A stretch of DNA of 18,029 nt from an uncultured Faecalibacterium sp. (GTDB lineage Bacteria > Bacillota > Clostridia > Oscillospirales > Ruminococcaceae), in assembly GCA_934548045.1 (NCBI GenBank), contig CAKTEM010000030.1, positions 1-18,029 of the forward strand. The letters run 5' to 3'. The position numbers and the translations under genes were made by a program. Of this stretch, positions 11,886 to 18,029 are shown in pieces. The notes under the pieces were generated by a model, which ran no database searches, was not told the origin of the DNA, and worked only from the letters and a program-made list of their open reading frames with translations. Every line of letters begins with the position of its first letter. Positions within the stretch are counted from its first letter, which is position 1.

Positions 11886-14800
11886 ATGGAAAAATTCAGT
11901 GTTAAAAAACCGTTTACGGTGCTGGTTGCGGTCATCATGGTTCTGATGCTGGGCTTTGTCGCGCTGACAAAGATGCAGACGAACCTCTTGCCGGATGTCA
12001 GTACACCGTATCTGATGGTGGTAACGGTCTATCCCGGCGCAAGCCCGGAGCGTGTGGAGAGCGAAGTCTCCGACGTGATGGAAAACGCGCTTGGTACGAT
12101 ATCGGGCGTTGAAACCATTACGTCGACATCGGCAGAAAACTATAACCTTCTGCTGATGCAGTTCAACGAAGGCACGGATATGAACAGCGCGCTGGTCAAG
12201 GTGTCGAATAAGATCGACCAGACGACGTCCAGCCTGCCCAGCAGCTGTCTGACGCCCTCGATCATCGAGTACAGCCTGAACATGAATGCTTTCATGACCG
12301 TGGCCGTCAGCCGTGAGAACAGCGATGTCTACGAGCTGTCGGACTTTGTCAGCGATACGCTGGTCCCTTACGTCGAGCGCAAGGGCGGCGTGTCCAGTGT
12401 CTCCACCAACGGCCTCATTGAGAAGCTGGTGCAGGTGCAGCTGAACCAGTCCAAGATCGACGCCATCAACGAAAAGCTGCTGGAAGTCATCGACGCCCAG
12501 CTGGCAGATGCCAAGGCCCAGCTGGATTCCGCCCGTGCGCAGATCGACGCCGGCCAGAAGGAATATGACAAGCAGCTAAAAAACTACGGCAATGTCGTTT
12601 CGGATACCATCATGGCCGAAATGGGCGGCGAAGTCGCAGATGCTGTTACCATCGTCCGGGATCAGGCGCAGGCCCTGCTCGAGAGCGTCAATCAGCTCAT
12701 CGGCGTGGTGCAGGAACCGGAGATCCAGCAGGCTCTGATCGAAGTCCGTGACGGCCTGCAGCATGTTATGGACCAGTTCAACGAGACCGGTATGCGTGAT
12801 ATCGACTCCCTGATTGAAATTATTGCCGAGCTGCGCGATATCACCGATAAGCTGACGATGGCTTTGCAGCGGCTGCAGGCCCGTCTGAACATTGAGACCG
12901 GCACCGAGGGCAGCACCGCCAGCGATCTGGTGGATGACCTGCAGGTACAGCAGAGCCTCAGTACCATTTACAATACACTGGAAGATACCATCAAGGCGAT
13001 GGACAATGTTCCGGGTCTGATGAACTCTTTCTCGCAGGCACTGGGCAGCTACTCCTATCAGCAGCTGCAGGCTTATATGCAGTTTGCAGAAGCCCGTGAT
13101 ATGCTGAAGGACTACGAGAGCCAGTACAAGGACGCTGTCCAGCAGTACGAGGCCGCAAAGGTCAAGGCGCAGGAAAATGCGGACGTCACCAAGATGCTCA
13201 GCATCGATGTTCTGTCTCAGCTCATCTATGCCCAGAACTTCTCGATGCCGGCCGGTTACGTCGAGGATAAGGACGGCCAGTCCTGGCTGCTGAAAGTCGG
13301 CGAAGAGTACGACAGCGTAGAGGACATCGAGGGCGCACTGCTCCTGCACGTCGACGGCTTCGGTGATGTCCGTCTGTCTGATGTTGCCGATGTCGCTATC
13401 ATTGATAACGCGGACGCAAGCTACACCCGTCTGAATGGCGAGCGTGCGGCCGTCCTGAAAATTTTCAAGAGTTCTACGTCCAGCGCAGGCACCGTCTCGA
13501 ACAACTGCCTTGAGGCGTTCAATGAGCTGGAAGCAAAATACGATGACCTGCATGTCGTCGTCCTGTCCAACCAGGGCAACTACATCACCATCATCATCAA
13601 GAGCATCCTCAGCAGCATGGGCATCGGTGCAGCTCTGGCCATCATCGTTCTGGCAATCTTCCTGAAAGATCTCAAGCCGACCCTCGTCGTCGGTATCAGT
13701 ATCCCTCTGTCGGTGGTCTTCGCCGTCGTTCTGATGTACTTCACCGGCCTTGATATGAACGTTATGACGTTGGCTGGCCTGTCGCTCGGCATCGGTATGC
13801 TGGTCGATAACTCGGTCGTCGTCATTGAGAACATCTATCGTCTGCGCGGCCGCGGCGTTCCGGCAGCCCGTGCCGCTGTGCAGGGTACCAAACAGGTCGG
13901 CATGTCCATCGTGGCCTCTACCTTGACCTCGGTCTGCGTCTTCCTGCCGGTCATCTTCTCCTCCAGCATCGTCCGCAGCCTGATGCAGCCCATGTCGCTG
14001 TGTATCGGTTACTGCCTGATGGCTTCCCTCATCGTCGCAATGACCGTCGTTCCGGCGGCATCTGCGACCGTCCTGAAGAAGTCTGAGCCCAAGCAGCTGA
14101 AGTGGTTCGAGAAGATCCAGAACGGCTACGGCAAGAGCCTCGAGTGGTGCCTTAAGCACCGCGCCCTTCCGCTGGTGGCGGCTATCGCGCTGCTGGTCTT
14201 CTGCGGCTGGCGTGTTTTCTCGATGGGCGTCGAGCTGCTGCCGACCATCACCAGCAACGAAGCTTCTATTACCCTCACCACCGACGACAGCCTGACGAAA
14301 GACGAGTCCTACAAGCTGGCTGGTGAGGTCGTCGAGGCTGTCATGAATGTCGAGAATGTCGAGGAGGTCGGCATCACTACCGATACCAGTGTGGCAGGCA
14401 TTGATATCGGTCAGCTGGGTCTGCCCAGTGCCATCACCGACCTGCTGAACGCCGCCAACAGCTACGGCACTTATAAGCTGAACGTCATGCTGAACGAGAG
14501 CCTGTCCTCTTCGGAGATCGAGACGGTGCGTCAGGCTCTGGTCGATGCGACCAGCAACATTGAGAACTGCACCGCGTCGGTCGAGATCAGCGGTATGCAG
14601 GAGCTGACCAGCCAGCTGGCAAGCGGCCTGAGTGTTAAAATTTATGGCACCGATACGGAGACCCTGAATCAGCTGGGTGAGAAGGTCGTCGAGATCGTCA
14701 ACAGCACCGAGGGCTTCGCAAATGCGACCACCGGCCTTGGCAACGGCGATTCCACCATCAACCTCCACATTGACCGCGATAAAGTCCGCGCAGCCGGTCT

Positions 14801-15818
14801 GACCGTTGCACAGGTCTATCAGCAGATCGCCGCCAAACTGACGACGACCACCACCGCACAGACTCCTGTCACCATCGACGGCACCACCATGAATGTTCAG
14901 ATCTCCGATAACCTCGACCCGGTCACCAAGGAAAACATGATGGATATGACCTTCGAGACGAGCGTGATGTCGGCGGATGGAACCACAACCACCGGAACCT
15001 GCACGCTGGCTGATATCGCGACTTGGGTCACCGGCACCGCTCCGGACTCCATCACCAGCGAGAACCAGACCCAGTACATCACGGTCACGGCAGACACCCT
15101 CGACGGCTACAACACCACCGTTCAGGCCCGTGCGCTGCAGAGCAAGCTGGATGAGTATGCTGCAAGCAGTGAGATGCCCGAGGGCTGCTCCTTCTCGATG
15201 GGCGGCGAGTCCGATATCGTCAACTACATGGTGCAGGAAATGGTCCAGTGGATGGGTCTGGCTCTCCCCTTCGTTTACCTCGTTATGGTGGCGCAGTTCC
15301 AGAGCCTGCTCTCTCCGTTCATCGTCCTGTTCACCGTTCCTCTGGCCTTCACCGGCGGCCTGCTGGGTCTGCTGGCGGCCGGCCAGCAGCTGACCATGAT
15401 TTCCCTGATGGGCTTCATCGTCCTGATGGGTACCGTCGTCAACAACGGTATCGTTTTCGTTGACTATACCAATCAGCTCCGTATGGGCGGCATGGACCGC
15501 CGCGCGGCTCTGATCGCTACCGGCAAGACCCGTATGCGCCCGATTTTGATGACGACCCTGACGACCGTTCTGGCAATGCTCCAGATGCTCCTCAGCGACG
15601 ATATGGCAAGCCAGCTGATGAGCGGCATGGCGATCGTCATCATCTGCGGTCTGTCCTATGCGACCCTGATGACCCTGTACATCGTTCCTATCATGTACGA
15701 TATCCTCTTCAAGAAGCCGCCGCTCAACGTCGATATCGGCGATGAGTCCAGCTTCGATGATATCCCCGATGATGCCGCCGAGTTCCTCGCACAGTCGAAC
15801 GCTCAGCCGCAGGCATAA
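11886..15818 (+). CDS. RND-family efflux transporter permease (AcrB/HAE-like) with large helical insertion
   Basis: A 1310-residue proton-driven exporter. Layout: membrane helix 1 (about 10-28) and porter domain with LPDVSTPYLMVVTVYPGASPE. A strongly helical, Gln/Glu/Asp/Lys-rich insertion (about 195-437) follows, then the rest of the porter half (LSQLIYAQNFSMPAGYVE onward). Helices 2-6 (about 568-730) carry GIGMLVDNSVVVIEN, in which Asp641 is kept but the second acidic residue of AcrB is Asn642. The second half repeats the plan from helix 7 (about 760-780) to MGTVVNNGIVFVDYTNQLR and the last helices. Typical RND pumps have 1020-1070 residues, so the insertion explains the extra length. No membrane-fusion protein or outer-membrane channel gene is nearby, as expected for a cell without a classical outer membrane. 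The substrate is unknown. Confidence 0.92.
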   Translation: MEKFSVKKPFTVLVAVIMVLMLGFVALTKMQTNLLPDVSTPYLMVVTVYPGASPERVESEVSDVMENALGTISGVETITSTSAENYNLLLMQFNEGTDMNSALVKVSNKIDQTTSSLPSSCLTPSIIEYSLNMNAFMTVAVSRENSDVYELSDFVSDTLVPYVERKGGVSSVSTNGLIEKLVQVQLNQSKIDAINEKLLEVIDAQLADAKAQLDSARAQIDAGQKEYDKQLKNYGNVVSDTIMAEMGGEVADAVTIVRDQAQALLESVNQLIGVVQEPEIQQALIEVRDGLQHVMDQFNETGMRDIDSLIEIIAELRDITDKLTMALQRLQARLNIETGTEGSTASDLVDDLQVQQSLSTIYNTLEDTIKAMDNVPGLMNSFSQALGSYSYQQLQAYMQFAEARDMLKDYESQYKDAVQQYEAAKVKAQENADVTKMLSIDVLSQLIYAQNFSMPAGYVEDKDGQSWLLKVGEEYDSVEDIEGALLLHVDGFGDVRLSDVADVAIIDNADASYTRLNGERAAVLKIFKSSTSSAGTVSNNCLEAFNELEAKYDDLHVVVLSNQGNYITIIIKSILSSMGIGAALAIIVLAIFLKDLKPTLVVGISIPLSVVFAVVLMYFTGLDMNVMTLAGLSLGIGMLVDNSVVVIENIYRLRGRGVPAARAAVQGTKQVGMSIVASTLTSVCVFLPVIFSSSIVRSLMQPMSLCIGYCLMASLIVAMTVVPAASATVLKKSEPKQLKWFEKIQNGYGKSLEWCLKHRALPLVAAIALLVFCGWRVFSMGVELLPTITSNEASITLTTDDSLTKDESYKLAGEVVEAVMNVENVEEVGITTDTSVAGIDIGQLGLPSAITDLLNAANSYGTYKLNVMLNESLSSSEIETVRQALVDATSNIENCTASVEISGMQELTSQLASGLSVKIYGTDTETLNQLGEKVVEIVNSTEGFANATTGLGNGDSTINLHIDRDKVRAAGLTVAQVYQQIAAKLTTTTTAQTPVTIDGTTMNVQISDNLDPVTKENMMDMTFETSVMSADGTTTTGTCTLADIATWVTGTAPDSITSENQTQYITVTADTLDGYNTTVQARALQSKLDEYAASSEMPEGCSFSMGGESDIVNYMVQEMVQWMGLALPFVYLVMVAQFQSLLSPFIVLFTVPLAFTGGLLGLLAAGQQLTMISLMGFIVLMGTVVNNGIVFVDYTNQLRMGGMDRRAALIATGKTRMRPILMTTLTTVLAMLQMLLSDDMASQLMSGMAIVIICGLSYATLMTLYIVPIMYDILFKKPPLNVDIGDESSFDDIPDDAAEFLAQSNAQPQA

Positions 15819-15834
15819 AAACCCATAAATGGCA

Positions 15835-15885
15835 GGAGCCGCCGCAGGTTTTGCAAGTTTGCAGAATCTGGGGCGGCTCCTTTTG
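15835..15885 (+). terminator. Intrinsic terminator of the RND gene
   Basis: GGAGCCGCC (15835-15843) pairs perfectly with GGCGGCTCC (15872-15880) over a 28-nt, partly foldable loop, followed by TTTTG. It starts 17 bp after the stop codon. Confidence 0.82.
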
Positions 15886-15990
15886 TCTATCTGCGTACTG
15901 TTCCTAAATTTCTTTGCAAAACTGACAAAAAATATCTCGAAAATTTGGCGTATCATTCTAAAACGAACCGCACACAAGACGGGAAAACTG

Positions 15991-15999
15991 TGATATAAT
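15991..15999 (+). promoter_or_regulatory. Promoter (-10 region) of galM
   Basis: Extended -10 TGA-TATAAT (15991-15999). No good -35 is visible at 17 bp (CACACA), which fits an extended -10 promoter. The start is near 16006. Confidence 0.65.
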
Positions 16000-16063
16000 C
16001 ATAATAATCTATGATATGCTCGAGAGTGTGTATCGAGCAAAGAAGGATAAGGAGGCGAGCCCT

Positions 16064-17137
16064 GTGGCACAGTTTCGTTCCAGGCCGTTTGGTGTGACCC
16101 AAAATGGCGAGAAGGTCAATGAGTATACGATCTTCAACCCCGGCGGACTTGAGGTCAGTGTGCTGAACTACGGCTGTGTAATTAAAAACATTCTGGTTCC
16201 GACCAAAAAAGGCATGGTAGATGTGGTGGTAGGCCACGATACGCTTGCCGATTACGAGAAGGACTTCAACTCGCCCAGCAGCACCTGCTGCGGCGCATTT
16301 GTCGGGCGGTATGCGAACCGTATCGAGAACGCGGTATTCAGTGTGGGAGGCCGTGCCTATCATCTGGAGGCCAACAGTGGGCCGAACCATCTGCACGGAA
16401 CCTTCCCGAAGAAGATCTACGATGTCAAAATGTTCGGCGACACCCTGCTGATGGAGGCCGAAAGCCCGGACGGTGAGGACGGCTTCCCGGGAAATCTGAA
16501 AATTTCCGTCCGGTATATCCTGACGGCAGACAATGCCCTCCGGATGGATTACCGGGTCTCGTCGGATGCCGATACCATCATCAACCTGACGAATCATACT
16601 TACTTCAATCTGGATGGCGGCGGCGATGTGCTGAACCAGAAGCTCCGCATCTACGCCTCCCGGTATCTGGAAGGCAACAACAATACCTGTCCGACCGGCA
16701 ACATTCTGCCCGTTGCCGGTACGCCGATGGATTTCCGGGCCGGCAAACTGCTGGGCCGCGATATCGACACCGGCTTCTCGCAGACCACGATGGTGGGCGG
16801 CGGCTTCGACCACTGCTTTGTCATCGACCGTGACCGTGGTTCCAGCCAGAGCCTCTGCGCATGGGCTTCCAGCGATAAGAGCGGCATTAGCATGAAGATG
16901 TACACCACCCAGCCGGGCATCCAGCTCTACACCGCAAACTTTTTGCAGGATTGTCCGTCGCCGGGCAAGGGCGGCGTGCCGATGCAGAAATACGGCGGCT
17001 TCGCGCTCGAGACCCAGCACTTCCCCTGCAGTCCGTCGCATCCGGAGTTCCCCTCGACCATCCTCCGCGCCGGAAAAGTCTTCCGTGCCAACACCACCCT
17101 GCGCTTCTTTACCGGCAAGCAATGCGGCAGCCTGTAA
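16064..17137 (+). CDS. galM: Aldose 1-epimerase (galactose mutarotase)
   Basis: This 357-residue cytoplasmic enzyme interconverts alpha and beta anomers of galactose or glucose, the first step of the Leloir pathway. The family marks are GRYANRI (81-87, sugar-binding Asn-Arg), GPNHLHG (106-112) and NHTYFNLDG (177-185, catalytic acid His178). GGGFDHCFV (245-253) and FALETQHFP (313-321, catalytic base Glu316) complete them. The start is placed at GTG 16064 because AAGGAGG ends 8 nt upstream; an ATG at 16016 is in frame but has no RBS and lies close to the predicted transcription start. A strong terminator follows, and galE comes next with its own promoter, so the pair is functionally linked but not necessarily one operon. 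Confidence 0.94.
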   Translation: MAQFRSRPFGVTQNGEKVNEYTIFNPGGLEVSVLNYGCVIKNILVPTKKGMVDVVVGHDTLADYEKDFNSPSSTCCGAFVGRYANRIENAVFSVGGRAYHLEANSGPNHLHGTFPKKIYDVKMFGDTLLMEAESPDGEDGFPGNLKISVRYILTADNALRMDYRVSSDADTIINLTNHTYFNLDGGGDVLNQKLRIYASRYLEGNNNTCPTGNILPVAGTPMDFRAGKLLGRDIDTGFSQTTMVGGGFDHCFVIDRDRGSSQSLCAWASSDKSGISMKMYTTQPGIQLYTANFLQDCPSPGKGGVPMQKYGGFALETQHFPCSPSHPEFPSTILRAGKVFRANTTLRFFTGKQCGSL

Positions 17138-17170
17138 CTTTTACTTTGAGATTCCCGTTTTGTGGATGCG

Positions 17171-17196
17171 CCTCTCCCTTTCGGGAGAGGTTTTTG
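17171..17196 (+). terminator. Intrinsic terminator of galM
   Basis: CCTCTCCC (17171-17178), TTTC loop, GGGAGAGG (17183-17190), then T5. It lies 34 bp after the galM stop codon. Confidence 0.9.
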
Positions 17197-17325
17197 TTTT
17201 ATGGTTTCTCCCATTTGCACAAAACGGGAAATCTATCCATGTGAAAAGTGCGAAAAGCTTCTGCAAATCATCCGTTGGAAATAGATAGATGCAACAAAAA
17301 TACAGCAAAAGAAAAATACCGGTAC

Positions 17326-17354
17326 TTGATTCTGCGGCGCAAAAGCGGTATTCT
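17326..17354 (+). promoter_or_regulatory. Promoter of galE
   Basis: TTGATT (17326-17331) and TATTCT (17349-17354) at 17-bp spacing, each 4 of 6 matches. The start is near 17361, and a GAGG/CCTC hairpin lies at 17364-17377 before the RBS. The remainder of the gap 17197-17325 shows nothing recognisable. Confidence 0.6.
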
Positions 17355-17418
17355 TTAGGCAATGAGGGGAACGCCTCGAACGAAAAGCAACATTTGGTGA
17401 TAAGTGAGGTACTTCAAT

Positions 17419-18029
17419 ATGGCAATTCTGGTTTCCGGCGGTGCCGGCTACATCGGCAGCCACACCTGCATCGAGCTTCTGAACGCTGGCTACGACGTCG
17501 TCGTGGCAGATAACTACTACAATGCTTCTCCCGTCGTCCTCGACCGGGTCAAGCAGATCACCGGCAAGGACTTCCGCTTCTACAATGCGGACATGACCAA
17601 GCACGAGGACGTGGAGAAGATCTTCACCGAGTGCCCGGACATCACCGCCGTCATCCAGTTTGCCGCTTACAAGGCGGTGGGCGAGAGCGTGTCCAAGCCC
17701 ATCGAATACTACTATAATAACCTCAACTGCACTCTGGTCATCCTGGACGTGATGCGCCGCCACAACTGCAAGAACTTCGTGTTCAGCTCTTCGGCCACCG
17801 TCTACGGCGACCCCGCCAGCGTGCCCATCACCGAGGACTTCCCCGTGGGTGCCACCACCAACCCCTACGGCACCACCAAGGCTTTCACTGAGCGCATCCT
17901 GCAGGATGTCTGCAAGGCTGATCCCAGCCTGAACGTGGCCCTGCTGCGCTACTTCAACCCCATCGGTGCCCACAAGTCCGGCCTCATCGGCGAGGACCCC
18001 AACGGCATCCCCAACAACCTGATGCCCTA
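17419..18029 (+). CDS. galE: UDP-glucose 4-epimerase, N-terminal 203 residues (3' part outside window)
   Basis: A short-chain dehydrogenase/reductase-type enzyme that interconverts UDP-galactose and UDP-glucose with bound NAD+. Visible marks are the NAD-binding GGAGYIGSH (7-15), VIQFAAYKAVGESV (78-91), SSSATVYGD (123-131) with the catalytic Ser, and NPYGTTK (148-154) with catalytic Tyr150 and Lys154. RYFNPIGAHKSG follows, the usual RYFNP.G substrate loop. The reading frame is intact and runs off the window end at a split codon. GTGAGG lies about 9 nt before ATG 17419. It follows galM and completes part of the Leloir pathway; it may also supply UDP-galactose for cell-envelope sugars. Codons end mostly in C, unlike the GCA/CGT-rich nifJ tail. 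Confidence 0.96.
   Translation, partial: MAILVSGGAGYIGSHTCIELLNAGYDVVVADNYYNASPVVLDRVKQITGKDFRFYNADMTKHEDVEKIFTECPDITAVIQFAAYKAVGESVSKPIEYYYNNLNCTLVILDVMRRHNCKNFVFSSSATVYGDPASVPITEDFPVGATTNPYGTTKAFTERILQDVCKADPSLNVALLRYFNPIGAHKSGLIGEDPNGIPNNLMP

Noticed and set aside
12576..15977. Open frame of 1133 codons on the minus strand, opposite the RND gene
   Set aside because: It mirrors the codon bias of the RND gene (few complementary stop codons). Its translation is rich in His, Asp, Gln and Arg, lacks any domain pattern, and would cross the RND terminator and promoter-poor sequence. The + strand protein has clear RND motifs.
1..18029. CRISPR arrays, tRNA/rRNA genes, insertion sequences, prophage or toxin-antitoxin genes
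   Set aside because: Looked for regular direct repeats, tRNA-like cloverleaf signatures, transposase or integrase motifs and small paired genes on both strands; none was seen.

Overview
The window looks like chromosomal DNA of a gut Clostridia, most plausibly Faecalibacterium or a close Oscillospiraceae relative. This is inferred from: a pyruvate:ferredoxin oxidoreductase-type C-terminus; a 56-residue clostridial 2[4Fe-4S] ferredoxin; GC-rich genes separated by AT-rich gaps; Gram-positive style RBSs (AGGAGG) and sigma-A promoters, often with an extended -10; a Bacillus-like ricT/yabB/rsmI gene order; and short extragenic repeats of a type I recall as common in such genomes. No tRNA, rRNA, CRISPR array, IS element or prophage gene is visible.

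Layout. 1-180: 3' end of a nifJ-like gene, followed by about 420 nt of foldable sequence ending in a very strong terminator. 669-823: a free-standing small RNA gene (copy A). 846-2733: promoter, attenuator-like leader with a short ORF, mgtE (Mg2+ channel) and terminator. 2733-3247: AT-rich gap carrying a cluster of DnaA-box-like 9-mers. 3157-4867: promoter, a rhomboid-fold membrane protein without any histidine, and holB (DNA polymerase III delta'). 4873-6376: an extragenic repeat, then a penicillin-binding D,D-carboxypeptidase on the minus strand with its terminator and promoter. 6392-6910: gamma-carbonic-anhydrase-like hexapeptide protein. 6954-7111: second copy (B) of the same small RNA. 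7124-11652 (minus strand): ricT, ferredoxin, trmN6-like methyltransferase, extragenic repeat, rsmI, YfcE-type phosphoesterase, birA. 11768-15885: promoter, hairpin-bearing leader, a 1310-residue RND exporter with a large helical insertion, terminator. 15991-18029: galM, then galE (cut by the window end), each with its own promoter.

How the genes relate. Most are housekeeping genes: pyruvate oxidation plus ferredoxin (electron carriers), replication clamp loader (HolB), cell-wall trimming (DacA/F), biotin loading of carboxylases (BirA), rRNA/tRNA modification (RsmI, TrmN6), RNA-processing cofactor (RicT), galactose metabolism (GalM/GalE), Mg2+ uptake (MgtE) and export (RND).

The most interesting content is non-coding. 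Two loci about 6.3 kb apart encode the same approximately 120-nt RNA. Both have a promoter placed at the first stem, a first hairpin whose two arms change together between copies, an identical 22-nt linker carrying CCTCCTC (complementary to Shine-Dalgarno sequences), and a terminator hairpin. This looks like a dispersed small-RNA family and is the best candidate here for an undescribed system. The second is the mgtE leader. It has a near-consensus promoter, a structured element ending in an 11-bp stem plus T6, and a 28-codon ORF starting Met-Asp-Pro-Asp, reminiscent of the enterobacterial Mg2+-sensing leader peptide MgtL. All functional statements rest on reading the sequence; no database search was run.
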